Both the position numbers and the translations under genes were made by a program. The notes beneath the pieces were generated by a model that did no database searches, was not told where the DNA came from, and saw only the letters and a list, made by a program, of their open reading frames with translations. A stretch of DNA of 64,000 bases, from assembly GCA_023150375.1 (NCBI GenBank), contig JAKLLA010000013.1, positions 62,001 to 126,000 of the forward strand, given 5' to 3'. Origin of the DNA: Burkholderiaceae bacterium (lineage in GTDB: Bacteria; Pseudomonadota; Gammaproteobacteria; Burkholderiales; Burkholderiaceae_C). Positions 20,016 through 31,309 of the stretch are shown one piece after another (position 1 is the stretch's first letter; each line of letters begins with the position of its first letter).

Positions 20016-20693
20016 ATGCCGACCCTGCTGCTGCGGCTGGCGGGCCCGATGCAGGCGTGGGGCACCACCAGCCGGTTCGACGAGCGCGACAGCCAGCTGG
20101 AGCCCAGCAAGTCGGGCGTGCTCGGGCTGGTCTGCGCCGCGCTGGGGCGTGACCGGGCCGAGCCGGTCGAAGATCTGGCCGCGCTGCACATGGGCGTGCG
20201 CGCCGACCGCGAAGGGCTGCTGATGCGCGACTACCAGACCGCCACCGGCGTGCTGGTGGCCGCCAGCGGCAAGCCCGATCTGGGGCGCACGGTTGTCAGC
20301 CCGCGCTACTACCTATCGGATGCGGTCTTCCTGGTCGGGCTGTGCGGGGACGACGCTGCCCTGCTGGCGCAGATCCAGCAGGCGCTGCAGCGCCCGCACT
20401 GGCCTCTGGCGCTGGGGCGCAAGGCCTGCGTGCCGGGGTGGCCGGTCTGGCTGCCTGAGGGCGTGCAGCCCGGCCCGCTGGCCGAGGTGCTGGCCGGCTG
20501 GCCGCGCATTGCCCCGGCCCGGCCCGAGCACCGCGACCAGCCGGTGCGCCTGCTGCTGGAACACGCCAGCGAAGGTGCGCTGCGCCACGACCAGCCGGTC
20601 GCCCCGTTCGCCGCGCGCCGGTTCGGCCCGCGTTTCGTGATGCCTGGAGTTCTCGACCATGTACCTGAGCCGGCTGCGACTCAACCCTGCTGA
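20016..20693 (+). CDS. cas5: Cascade subunit Cas5e (CasD)
   Basis: A 225-residue RAMP protein opening MPTLLLRLAGPMQAWGTTSR, the signature Cas5 N-terminus, with SQLEPSKSGVLGLVCAALG (the glycine-rich loop region). It caps the 5' handle of the crRNA in Cascade and contacts Cse1. Other family blocks are REGLLMRDYQTATG and PDLGRTVVSPRYYLSDAVF. Only one base separates it from the cas7 stop, and it overlaps cas6e by 35 nt. Confidence 0.94.
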   Translation: MPTLLLRLAGPMQAWGTTSRFDERDSQLEPSKSGVLGLVCAALGRDRAEPVEDLAALHMGVRADREGLLMRDYQTATGVLVAASGKPDLGRTVVSPRYYLSDAVFLVGLCGDDAALLAQIQQALQRPHWPLALGRKACVPGWPVWLPEGVQPGPLAEVLAGWPRIAPARPEHRDQPVRLLLEHASEGALRHDQPVAPFAARRFGPRFVMPGVLDHVPEPAATQPC

Positions 20694-21303
20694 CCCGCGC
20701 GCCCGCCGCGATCTGGCCGACCCCTACGAGATGCACCGCACCCTGGCGCGCGTCTACGCCCTCGATGCCACGCAGCCCCCGGCCCGCTTCCTGTGGCGTA
20801 AGGAACGCGGTGCCGGCGGCTGGCCCGACGGCACGGTGCTGGTGCAGGCCGCCGAGCCCGGCCGCTGGGCCGTGCTGGACGAGCCGGCCGGCTACCTGCA
20901 GTCGCTGGAGCCCGACAAGCCGGTCGATCTGGCGGCGCTGGTGCAGCCTGGCCGGTGCTTTCGCTTCCGCCTGCAGGCCAACCCGACCGTGACCCGCCAG
21001 GGCAAGCGGTACGGCCTCGTGCGCGAGGACGAGCAGCTCGGCTGGCTGAACCGCCAGGGCGAGCGCTGCGGCTTCGCGGTGCAGGCCGCACTCTGCAGCG
21101 CCAGCGAGCGCCTGAGCACCCGCCAGGGGCGTCAGGGACATCAGCCCGGAGGCGGCCAGCGCATCACCGTGCAGAGCGTGCTGTTCGAGGGTGTGCTGTG
21201 CGCCACCGATGCAGCGGCGCTGCAGGCGGCGCTGCCACGGGGCCTGGGGCATGCCAAGGCCCTCGGGCTCGGGCTGCTGTCGCTGGCCCCGCTGGCCGAC
21301 TGA
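20659..21303 (+). CDS. cas6e: CRISPR RNA endoribonuclease Cas6e (CasE)
   Basis: A 214-residue RAMP endonuclease starting MYLSRLRLNPADPRARRDL. H26 in DPYEMHRTLARVYA lines up with the catalytic His of Cas6e. It cleaves the array transcript at the base of the repeat hairpin and stays bound to the 3' stem. The glycine-rich ending GLGHAKALGLGLLSLAPL is the conserved C-terminal motif of the family. The repeats at 22591-27281 can form a matching stem (CCCCACCC with GGGTGGGG-type pairing around CGC). Confidence 0.94.
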   Translation: MYLSRLRLNPADPRARRDLADPYEMHRTLARVYALDATQPPARFLWRKERGAGGWPDGTVLVQAAEPGRWAVLDEPAGYLQSLEPDKPVDLAALVQPGRCFRFRLQANPTVTRQGKRYGLVREDEQLGWLNRQGERCGFAVQAALCSASERLSTRQGRQGHQPGGGQRITVQSVLFEGVLCATDAAALQAALPRGLGHAKALGLGLLSLAPLAD

Positions 21304-21321
21304 CGCTGGAGCCCCGCCACC

Positions 21322-22507
<1,186 letters not shown>

Positions 22508-22590
22508 CAATTTGCCGTACGCGTGAGCTGCAAGTTGGTAGATCTGGCGACAGCCAGATTTGCAGCCAAAATCAACAGGATGGAGTTGGT
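22508..22590 (+). promoter_or_regulatory. CRISPR leader
   Basis: The 83 nt between the cas2 stop and the first repeat are the most AT-rich part of the locus. They contain a perfect dyad (ATCTGGC 22542-22548, loop GACA, GCCAGAT 22553-22559) and, next to the first repeat, AATCAACAGGATG (22570-22582), one mismatch from the IHF consensus WATCAAN4TTR. In type I-E systems IHF binds the leader to direct Cas1-Cas2 to the first repeat. The array promoter should also lie here or within cas2. Confidence 0.75.
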
Positions 22591-25500
22591 GTGGTCCCCA
22601 CCCGCGTGGGGATGAACCGTAGTCCGCATGGTTGGCGGTGGTGGGCGTCTCGTGGTCCCCACCCGCGTGGGGATGAACCGTCACCGGCTCCGCGCGTGCC
22701 GCGCCTGCACCGGTGGTCCCCACCCGCGTGGGGATGAACCGCTGACGCGCCTGTATCTGCGGCGCGGCTGGTCGTGGTCCCCACCCGCGTGGGGATGAAC
22801 CGTCAGCACAGGCCACGCGGTATCCCTTGGCCTCGTGGTCCCCACCCGCGTGGGGATGAACCGCACCACCGGCAGGGCTGCGGCGAGGTCGGGAGGTGGT
22901 CCCCACCCGCGTGGGGATGAACCGCTACGCCGGTGGCACTCGGCTCGAACGCCGAGGTGGTCCCCACCCGCGTGGGGATGAACCGACATCGACGGCCGGC
23001 CCGAGGGGCGCGGCGCAGTGGTCCCCACCCGCGTGGGGATGAACCGCTGCCGCCGCTGGGCGTGGCGGGCGCGCTGGTGTGGTCCCCACCCGCGTGGGGA
23101 TGAACCGGCGCGCTGTCTCGGGCGCGCGCGCCCGCGCCCGTGGTCCCCACCCGCGTGGGGATGAACCGGCCGGCATCGATGCGCCCGAGGTGGCGATCGA
23201 GTGGTCCCCACCCGCGTGGGGATGAACCGGATGGCGAATCGCACGATGAAACCGAGTGGCAGTGGTCCCCACCCGCGTGGGGATGAACCGACGCTTCGAT
23301 CCAGCACAACGCTGGGGTTGAAGTGGTCCCCACCCGCGTGGGGATGAACCGCGGGATCTCCAGATGTCCACACGAACAGCCGCGTGGTCCCCACCCGCGT
23401 GGGGATGAACCGTCGAACTCGCCGCCCAGCAGCTCGTGGCCAGCGTGGTCCCCACCCGCGTGGGGATGAACCGGGCGCGCAGCCGAGCCGGGACGACATC
23501 ATCGCGTGGTCCCCACCCGCGTGGGGATGAACCGTCGCGAGCGCGCGCGGGCGGCGCGGGCATGCGGTGGTCCCCACCCGCGTGGGGATGAACCGCCGGT
23601 GGGCCAAAAGTCCTTGTCGCGCCCGAGGTGGTCCCCACCCGCGTGGGGATGAACCGTCGTGGATCACGCCGCGTCTCCGATCATCATCGTGGTCCCCACC
23701 CGCGTGGGGATGAACCGGCCGCGGAGGCGCGTGCGGAGGCCGCCAAGGCGTGGTCCCCACCCGCGTGGGGATGAACCGGCCTCGCGGTCGATCTTGCTGA
23801 GCAGGTTGTAGTGGTCCCCACCCGCGTGGGGATGAACCGCGCGAGGGCTGCTATGCCTCGGACGAGGCCGTGTGGTCCCCACCCGCGTGGGGATGAACCG
23901 AGTACCTTCACCTGGTCGTGGCCCTGGCTGGGGTGGTCCCCACCCGCGTGGGGATGAACCGTAGCCAACCCACCGGGCCAGCTTGCCGATGAGGTGGTCC
24001 CCACCCGCGTGGGGATGAACCGACCACGAGCGCGCGGCCGCCGCGGCAGAGCAGGTGGTCCCCACCCGCGTGGGGATGAACCGCCAACACGGTGGTGTTC
24101 AGGTCGCAGATCTGCGTGGTCCCCACCCGCGTGGGGATGAACCGTACGCCGCCGGGGTCTGCGCCTGCTCGCCGGCCGTGGTCCCCACCCGCGTGGGGAT
24201 GAACCGGCGGTGGACGCGGTGGCCAAGAGCGTGCTGTTGTGGTCCCCACCCGCGTGGGGATGAACCGGGCCAGGTGCTGGCCGAGGTGCAGAGCTTCCTG
24301 TGGTCCCCACCCGCGTGGGGATGAACCGTGGTGCTGTCGACCCCGCGCGGGGGTGCGCTGGTGGTCCCCACCCGCGTGGGGATGAACCGGGCTGGCGGCT
24401 GCCGGCCGATGCGGTCAAGGTGTGGTCCCCACCCGCGTGGGGATGAACCGCCCAGCGCCGGGGTGTAGGTCTGCCCCGACCAGTGGTCCCCACCCGCGTG
24501 GGGATGAACCGGTCCACTCGGCAAACTCTGGCACGTTCTCGACCGTGGTCCCCACCCGCGTGGGGATGAACCGACGCGCCGGTGGAGGCGTGGAGACGTA
24601 CAGCGGTGGTCCCCACCCGCGTGGGGATGAACCGGTGCGATCGTCCGATATCAGCATTGGGTATTGGTGGTCCCCACCCGCGTGGGGATGAACCGGCTTA
24701 CCTCCTCCAACGCGATCGCGGGGCGACGTGGTCCCCACCCGCGTGGGGATGAACCGGTAGTTGCACAGGTCGGCCATCAGCCGCCATGCGTGGTCCCCAC
24801 CCGCGTGGGGATGAACCGTTCGTGGAGTGATCTGCGTGGCTGAGGTGCAGGTGGTCCCCACCCGCGTGGGGATGAACCGGAATCGCGCGAGGACCTGTTC
24901 ATCCGGCTGAAGTGGTCCCCACCCGCGTGGGGATGAACCGGCGACGATGCTCGCCAAGCTCCCGCCTCACCAGTGGTCCCCACCCGCGTGGGGATGAACC
25001 GACGCCGCTGGCCAGCACCAGCGTCAACACCGCGTGGTCCCCACCCGCGTGGGGATGAACCGTTTGTGTCCATCTGACCCCCTGCCGGTGGTGAGTGGTC
25101 CCCACCCGCGTGGGGATGAACCGGCATGGCCGCCGCCTGGGCGAAGCGGGTCGAGGTGGTCCCCACCCGCGTGGGGATGAACCGTCGTCGGGGTGGACCC
25201 AGCGCTTGTAGAGCCGGTGGTCCCCACCCGCGTGGGGATGAACCGGAGGACCAGGTGACTACAGCCATGGAAATCATGTGGTCCCCACCCGCGTGGGGAT
25301 GAACCGGCCGACGCGAAAAAACAGGCCCCGCCAGCTTGGTGGTCCCCACCCGCGTGGGGATGAACCGAACATGGCCCTGACGGCCAAGCTGGAGACCGTG
25401 TGGTCCCCACCCGCGTGGGGATGAACCGTTCGACTACATGCTCATCCTGGAGTCGCCCAGGTGGTCCCCACCCGCGTGGGGATGGTCCCCACCCGCGTGG

Positions 25501-27281
25501 GGATGAACCGCTGCAGGTCATCGACCGGTTGGTGACTTCCGCGTGGTCCCCACCCGCGTGGGGATGAACCGGTCGAGCAGGAGGTGGTCGCAAAGCTGGG
25601 CTTGTGGTCCCCACCCGCGTGGGGATGAACCGTTCGACGCACGCCTGGACGGCAGCGAGTGGGAGTGGTCCCCACCCGCGTGGGGATGAACCGCGCCTGC
25701 GCCGGCCAGGGCGCGCTCCTCGGGCGTGGTCCCCACCCGCGTGGGGATGAACCGCCACGATGACGAGCGGGGAACAACATGGATCAGTGGTCCCCACCCG
25801 CGTGGGGATGAACCGTACCCAGACTCCTTGCCATGGGTGCAGCCTGGGTGGTCCCCACCCGCGTGGGGATGAACCGATCGTCCGCCGGCCGATCGGCGTC
25901 ACCTCAGAGTGGTCCCCACCCGCGTGGGGATGAACCGAGGGCGCCACCTGGCTGCAGGCCCTGGAGGTGGTGGTCCCCACCCGCGTGGGGATGAACCGTT
26001 TCCGTGCATGCGATTGTCAACCAGCCGAACGTGGTCCCCACCCGCGTGGGGATGAACCGCCGGCGGCCAGACCAATGGCCGCGAGGATGGAGTGGTCCCC
26101 ACCCGCGTGGGGATGAACCGGCGGTGCAGCATGACTCGCATCGCCCAGCAGGGTGGTCCCCACCCGCGTGGGGATGAACCGGCCTCCACCGTGTCCTTGA
26201 TCGGCTGCCCGGTGTGGTCCCCACCCGCGTGGGGATGAACCGACAGCGCCACGGACACGCCCAGCAGCAGCATGGTGGTCCCCACCCGCGTGGGGATGAA
26301 CCGCGCCTGCACGAGATGCGCCTGGGCCGCAAGCCGTGGTCCCCACCCGCGTGGGGATGAACCGAGCTGGGACACGCTGATCCCTACGATTCGCAAGTGG
26401 TCCCCACCCGCGTGGGGATGAACCGGTGCCGCTGCGCAAGGCATACCCGCCAGACACGTGGTCCCCACCCGCGTGGGGATGAACCGTCATCAGGCGACAG
26501 CTCTGTGAGCCACCGCTGGTGGTCCCCACCCGCGTGGGGATGAACCGGCCCCCAAGGGCCGCAGGGCGTCGCCGGTTCGGTGGTCCCCACCCGCGTGGGG
26601 ATGAACCGCTGCTCGCTGCAGCGGCCGAGCAGCTCGGCGAGTGGTCCCCACCCGCGTGGGGATGAACCATCGTGGCCATCCAGGACGGCAGCCACCAGCG
26701 CGTGGTCCCCACCCGCGTGGGGATGAACCGCACACCCCTGGATCGATCTGGATCGAGATCGTGTGGTCCCCACCCGCGTGGGGATGAACCGTGGTGGAGC
26801 GTGCAGGACGCCAACCTGGAAACGTGGTCCCCACCCGCGTGGGGATGAACCGCTCGCCGAGGCCCATGCCCTGCTGAGGTCGCGCGTGGTCCCCACCCGC
26901 GTGGGGATGAACCATCGTGGTCATCCAGGACGGCAGCCACCAGCGCGTGGTCCCCACCCGCGTGGGGATGAACCGAGAACGCAGCGCATCACCCACATGA
27001 GCGAGCAGTGGTCCCCAACCGCGTGGGGACGAACCGCAGGCCGCCGCCGAGCGCCACGCCGGCCAGCGGTGGTCCCCACCCGCGTAGGGATGAACCGCCG
27101 GCTGACATCGTCACGGTGTTCGAGGAGGGGTGGTCCCCACCCGCGTGGGGATGAACCGCACGCCGACCTCTCGCACGCCGAGATTGCCCAGGTGGTCCCC
27201 ACCCGCGTGGGGATGAACCGCGCCCGATCACAGGCAGATTGCGCGCCATGTCGTGGTCCCCACCCGGGTGGGGATGTTCTG
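22591..27281 (+). CRISPR. Type I-E CRISPR array, 77 repeats and 76 spacers
   Basis: A 29-bp repeat begins GTGGTCCCCACCCGC and ends GGGGATGAACCG; the ATGAACCG end is the crRNA 5' handle. Repeats follow at 61 bp (32-nt spacers) except for five 33-nt spacers, ending before repeats 27, 33, 37, 71 and 76. I counted 77 repeat starts, from 22591 to 27253. Repeat 48 (25461-25510) is a 50-nt composite. Repeats 67 and 71 end in A instead of G and carry spacers differing by one base. Repeats 73, 74 and 77 have substitutions, marking the distal (oldest) end. Orientation follows the cas operon and the leader is at the cas2 side. Confidence 0.98.
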
Positions 27282-27681
27282 ACCGTGGCCGTTCAGCCGG
27301 GGATGGAAAATGGCTATGACCGCCGCAGCAGCATGAGCTCAGACCAGACGCCGTGGTACCGGCTCGCCAGAGCCTTGCAGTGCCGGCACGCCATTGCAGT
27401 AGAGATGTCGATCTGGGGCGCGACGGCTCGGAATGAGAGGCATCCCAGAGATCTGGGACCGCCCTACGGAGCGCCGGGCTAAGCGGATAGTCTGAGGCCG
27501 GTTCACGCTGCAGGCCAGTCAGGAGGTTCGCCGACGCCAGGGAACGGAAGGCTCAGTGGTCGCGCAGCAGCAACACCTGGCTCCGCAGTGGTAGCGCACA
27601 GAAGCCGAGATCATCAAGACCTGTCGGCGCCATACGGGAGGTCACCAGCGCGGAGATTTCGAAGATCTAGGCCTGGAACGG
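27282..27681. other. Gene-free stretch after the array
   Basis: About 400 nt between the last degenerate repeat and the tRNA terminator. No frame with a recognisable product, no further repeat and no clear promoter was found. Composition is less GC-rich than that of nearby genes. It may be eroded DNA at the edge of the CRISPR island. Confidence 0.6.
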
Positions 27682-27715
27682 AAAACGGGCCGGCTTCTTG
27701 TGGAAACCGGCCCGT
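27682..27715 (-). terminator. Terminator of tRNA-Pro
   Basis: Arms at 27685-27693 and 27707-27715 (ACGGGCCGG / CCGGCCCGT) form a 9-bp stem. Read on the minus strand it is followed by TTTTCC. It lies 13 nt past the 3' end of the tRNA gene. Confidence 0.75.
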
Positions 27716-27728
27716 CCGTAGGTCTCGT

Positions 27729-27805
27729 TGGTCGGGGTGGCGGGATTCGAACTCGCGACCCCTTGCACCCCATGCAAGTGCGCTACCAGGCTGCGCTACA
27801 CCCCG
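27729..27805 (-). tRNA. tRNA-Pro (anticodon GGG)
   Basis: A 77-nt cloverleaf on the minus strand. The acceptor strands are CGGGGTG (5') and CACCCCG (3') with discriminator A and an encoded CCA (TGG at 27729-27731 on plus). The anticodon stem CTTGC/GCAAG encloses the 7-nt loop ATGGGGT, giving anticodon GGG for proline codon CCC. The T loop reads GTTCGAATC. It lies downstream of the ihfA-merR genes, an order that is common in Burkholderiales. Confidence 0.95.
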
Positions 27806-27875
27806 ACTGAGCCTTGCATTATAGGGACCTCCGGCAGGGGTCGTCCAGTGCTCTGGCGCATTTTTGCCACAGCTT

Positions 27876-28403
27876 TCAGCCCCAAGGCTCGAGCAGGCTG
27901 CGAATCGCGATCAACTCGTCGCGCAGGCTGCGCCCGGGGACCGGGACGGCCCGCGTGTTCACAGCGGTTGCCGCGACGACAGGGGCAGGTGCAGCAGGCG
28001 CCGACTGGGGGACATCGGCCAGCAACGGTCGAGCCGACGAGGGCTGTGCGTTCAAGCCGAGTGCGAGTTCCGCGGCGGCGTCCGTGTCCGGCTCGAAGCG
28101 GTCGCCAGCTTCGGCGGCCTCCCAGGCCTCGGCCTGCGCGGCCGCCCCGCCCAGTTCGGTCAGGCGGTTGCGCGCCCCGCTGATCGTGAAGCCCTGCTCG
28201 TAGAGCAGGTCGCGGATGCGCCGGATCAACAGCACCTCATGGTGCTGGTAATAGCGCCGGTTGCCGCGCCGCTTCATGGGGCGCAGCTGGGTGAACTCCT
28301 GCTCCCAGTACCTCAGCACGTAGGGCTTGACGCCGCACAGCTCGCTGACTTCACCGATCGTGAAGTAGCGTTTGGGCGGGATGGCCGGGAGGGCGTTTTC
28401 CAT
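27876..28403 (-). CDS. MerR family transcriptional regulator
   Basis: A 175-residue protein. The N-terminal MerR winged helix is clear: RYFTIGEVSELCGVKPYVLRYWEQEFTQLRPMKRRGNRRYY is represented by residues about 12-52. A helix (VLLIRRIRDLLYEQGFTISGARNRL) follows. The C-terminal 90 residues are Ala/Pro-rich and lack metal-binding cysteines, so this is the short-effector type found beside ihfA in beta- and gammaproteobacteria rather than a metal sensor. It starts 36 nt after ihfA and is likely in the same transcript. Its targets are unknown. Confidence 0.88.
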   Translation of the reverse strand: MENALPAIPPKRYFTIGEVSELCGVKPYVLRYWEQEFTQLRPMKRRGNRRYYQHHEVLLIRRIRDLLYEQGFTISGARNRLTELGGAAAQAEAWEAAEAGDRFEPDTDAAAELALGLNAQPSSARPLLADVPQSAPAAPAPVVAATAVNTRAVPVPGRSLRDELIAIRSLLEPWG

Positions 28404-28438
28404 TGGAAATCAATGGGTTCGAGCGGTCGGCTTCGACT

Positions 28439-28801
28439 TTACTCGAACTCTCCGGGGGGCGGAGCCTCCCCCTGCACGACGGCCTTGAGTTTGTGGCTCG
28501 CGTGAAACGTGACCACATTGCGGGCCTCGATCGGGATCGATTCGCCGGTGCGCGGGTTGCGCCCCGGCCGCGGCGCCTTGCGGCGCACCTGGAAGTTGCC
28601 GAAGCCCGAGAGCTTGACCTCCTCGCCGCGCACCAGGGCCTCGTGCACATGCTGGAAGAAGGCTTCGACCATGTCCTTCGATTCGCGCTTGTTCAGCCCG
28701 AGACGTTCGAACAGCAGTTCGGCCAGCTCGGCCTTGGTGAGCGTCGGGGTCTCCAGGCTGGGCAAGGGGAAGGATTCCAAGGGGGTCGAGCGGTCGTCCA
28801 T
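28439..28801 (-). CDS. ihfA: Integration host factor subunit alpha
   Basis: A 120-residue HU/IHF protein. [20 protein letters not shown] is the conserved first helix, [20 protein letters not shown] the beta saddle, and [12 protein letters not shown] the DNA-inserting arm with its proline. It is longer than the roughly 100-residue norm owing to an N-terminal tail ([17 protein letters not shown]) and an acidic/Pro end. It pairs with IHF beta to bend DNA. The gene lies directly after pheT as in many proteobacteria. IHF is also needed for type I-E spacer acquisition, and the CRISPR leader nearby has an IHF-like site. Confidence 0.95.
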   Translation of the reverse strand: MDDRSTPLESFPLPSLETPTLTKAELAELLFERLGLNKRESKDMVEAFFQHVHEALVRGEEVKLSGFGNFQVRRKAPRPGRNPRTGESIPIEARNVVTFHASHKLKAVVQGEAPPPGEFE

Positions 28802-28827
28802 GGGTAGAGTCTCCAGCGGAACCCGCC

Positions 28828-31278
28828 TCAGGCGCCGCGCAGGCGCGCGCCGACGGCCTGCCGGGCGGCTTCGACGATGGCTCGCACCACCTCTTCGCTG
28901 CGCTCGTCGGTCAGTGCGGCCTGCTCGTCGAGCAGCTCCAGCCGGATCGCCAGGCTGCGCTCGTCGGCCGCAAGTCCCGTGCTGGCGGCACCAGGGCGGT
29001 AGACGTCGAAGAGCCGCGCGCCGCGCAGCAGCCCGCCGGTGGGGGCGGCCAGGATGGCGTCCATGAGCGCATCGTGGCGCACGTCGTCGCGCACGATCAG
29101 CGCGATGTCGCGGGTCACGGCCTGCTGCCGGGGCACCGGAACGTAGGCCGGCACGTCACGCGCCAGCAGCGCCGGCACGTCCAGCTCGAAAACGACCGGG
29201 GCGCCCTGACCGGCCGGCAGCTCGTAGCCCTGGCACCAGCGCGGATGCAGCTCGCCGACATGGCCGACGGTCTGGCCGTCGAGTTCGACGCGCGCGCAGC
29301 GGCCCGGATGCAGGGCCGGGTGGCTGGCCGCGACGAAGCGCAGCGGGCGCGGAGCGAACAGCGCCTCGACATCGCCCTTGACGTCGAAGAAGTCCACCGG
29401 GCGCTCGGCGCTGCCCCACTGCAGGGCGTCGACCGGCCCCCAGGCCAGGCCGGCCAGGCGCAGCGGCTGATGCACCCCGGCCACGCTGTGCTCCGTAGTG
29501 GCCACAGCGGCATCGCGCTGGAAGACCCGGCCCAGCTCGAAGATGCGCACCCGCGAGGCGCGGCGGGCCTGGTTGTGGCGCAGCACCTGCAGCAGGCTGC
29601 CGATCAGGCTGGACCGCATCACGGCCAGCGGTGCCGCGATGGGGTTGAGCAGGCGGATCGGCTCGGCATTGCCGGCCAGTTCGCGCTCCCAGCGCACCTC
29701 GACGAAACTGAAGTTGATCGTTTCCTGGTAGTCCAGCGCCGCCACCGCACGGCGCAGCGCATGGCTGCTGCGCTGCGACTCGGGACGCACGCGCGAGGTC
29801 ACCGGCGCCTGCGGCGGCACCAGCGGCAGCTGGTCGAAGCCGATCACACGGATCACATCCTCGATCAGGTCCTCCTCGATCTGCAGGTCGAAGCGCCAGC
29901 TCGGCGGGGTGACGGTCAGCACACCCTCACCCTCCTCGACCGCCAGCCCGAGACGGCGCAGCACCGCGCTGCACTGCGCCTGGGTGACCGGCATGCCGAT
30001 CACCTTGGCGGCACGGCCGACGCGCAGGCGCACCGGCGCGCGCTCGGGCAGGCGGGTGACCTGATCGTCGATCGGGCCGGCCTGGCCGCCGCAGACCTGC
30101 TGGATCAGCGCCGTGATGCGCTCGATGTGCTCGACGGTCAGCGCCGCGTCCACGCCACGCTCGAAGCGATGCCCGGCGTCGGTGGAGAAATTGAAGCGCC
30201 TCGACCGGCCGGCCACCGCCTCGGGCCACCAGAAGGCCGCCTCGACGTAGACGTTGCGGGTGTCGTCGCTCACCGCGGTGGCGTCGCCGCCCATGATGCC
30301 GGCCAGTGACTCGACGGTCTGGGTGCCGGCCCGGTCGTCGGCAATCACCCCGACCTGCTCGTCCAGCGTGATGGTGTTGCCGTTGAGCAGCTTCAGCGTC
30401 TCTCCGGCGCGGCCCCAGCGCACCACCAGTCCACCGCGGATCTTGTCGAGGTCGAAGATGTGGGTCGGCCGGCCGTACTCGAACATCACGTAGTTGGAGA
30501 TGTCCACCAGGGCGCTCACCGAACGCTGCCCGCAGCGGGCCAGGCGATCGACCATCCACTGAGGCGTTTTGGCGGTGGGGTCGATGCCTCGCAGCACGCG
30601 GCCGGAGAAGCGTCCGCACAGGTCTGCCGCCTCGATGCGCACCGGCAGCCGGGCGTCGTGCTGCGGCGTGATCGGCGTGATGGCCGGCGTGACCAGCGGC
30701 GCACCGGTCAGCGCAGCCACCTCGCGGGCGATGCCGAAGACGCTCAGGCAGTGGCCCAGGTTGGGCGTGAGCTTGAGGGTGAACAGCGTGTCGTCGAGCG
30801 ACAGGTAGGCGCGGATGTCCTGGCCGACCGGCGCGTCCTCGGGCAGCTCGAGCAGGCCGCCGTGGTCCTCGGACAGCTTCAGCTCGCGCGCCGAGCAGAG
30901 CATGCCGAAGCTCTCGACGCCACGCAGCTTGCCCTTGCCGATGACGAAGGGCTTGCCGTCCTCGCCAGGGGGCAGCTCGGCGCCGACGGTGGCCAGCGGC
31001 ACCTTGATGCCCGCGCGCGCATTGGGCGCACCGCAGGCGATCTGCAGCGGACCGTCCTTGCTGAAGGGGCCGGCGTCGACGGTGCACACGCGCAGGCGAT
31101 CGGCGTTGGGGTGCTGGTCGGCGGTGAGGATCTCGGCCACCACGATGCCGTGGAAGGGCGGCGCCACCGGGCGCAGCTCCTCGACTTCCATGCCGGCCAT
31201 GGTCAGCAGGTCGGCCAGGGCCTGGGTGCTCAGGTCAGGGTTGCAGAACTCGCGCAACCACGATTCGGGGAATTGCAT
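28828..31278 (-). CDS. pheT: Phenylalanyl-tRNA synthetase beta subunit
   Basis: An 816-residue subunit starting [19 protein letters not shown]. Domains in order: N-terminal tRNA-binding OB domain (about residues 40-150; [21 protein letters not shown]), B3/4 editing domain (about 210-380; editing of Tyr-tRNA), B5 domain (about 400-480), the catalytic-like core, and the C-terminal ferredoxin-like anticodon-binding domain ending [10 protein letters not shown]. With PheS it forms the (alpha beta)2 enzyme that charges tRNA-Phe. It follows pheS after 31 nt. Length is normal. Confidence 0.97.
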   Translation of the reverse strand: MQFPESWLREFCNPDLSTQALADLLTMAGMEVEELRPVAPPFHGIVVAEILTADQHPNADRLRVCTVDAGPFSKDGPLQIACGAPNARAGIKVPLATVGAELPPGEDGKPFVIGKGKLRGVESFGMLCSARELKLSEDHGGLLELPEDAPVGQDIRAYLSLDDTLFTLKLTPNLGHCLSVFGIAREVAALTGAPLVTPAITPITPQHDARLPVRIEAADLCGRFSGRVLRGIDPTAKTPQWMVDRLARCGQRSVSALVDISNYVMFEYGRPTHIFDLDKIRGGLVVRWGRAGETLKLLNGNTITLDEQVGVIADDRAGTQTVESLAGIMGGDATAVSDDTRNVYVEAAFWWPEAVAGRSRRFNFSTDAGHRFERGVDAALTVEHIERITALIQQVCGGQAGPIDDQVTRLPERAPVRLRVGRAAKVIGMPVTQAQCSAVLRRLGLAVEEGEGVLTVTPPSWRFDLQIEEDLIEDVIRVIGFDQLPLVPPQAPVTSRVRPESQRSSHALRRAVAALDYQETINFSFVEVRWERELAGNAEPIRLLNPIAAPLAVMRSSLIGSLLQVLRHNQARRASRVRIFELGRVFQRDAAVATTEHSVAGVHQPLRLAGLAWGPVDALQWGSAERPVDFFDVKGDVEALFAPRPLRFVAASHPALHPGRCARVELDGQTVGHVGELHPRWCQGYELPAGQGAPVVFELDVPALLARDVPAYVPVPRQQAVTRDIALIVRDDVRHDALMDAILAAPTGGLLRGARLFDVYRPGAASTGLAADERSLAIRLELLDEQAALTDERSEEVVRAIVEAARQAVGARLRGA

Positions 31279-31309
31279 CTCTTCGTTCCTGGAACAGGGG
31301 TCGGCGGAC

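Noticed and set aside
22591-27281. Self-targeting spacers against genes in this window.
   Set aside because: No obvious full-length match was seen by eye, but a proper search of all 76 spacers on both strands was not possible, so nothing is claimed.
27729-27805. tRNA-Pro as an attachment site for an integrative element carrying the CRISPR locus.
   Set aside because: I could not find a copy of the tRNA 3' end on the other side of the locus (12521-13658), and no integrase gene is present.
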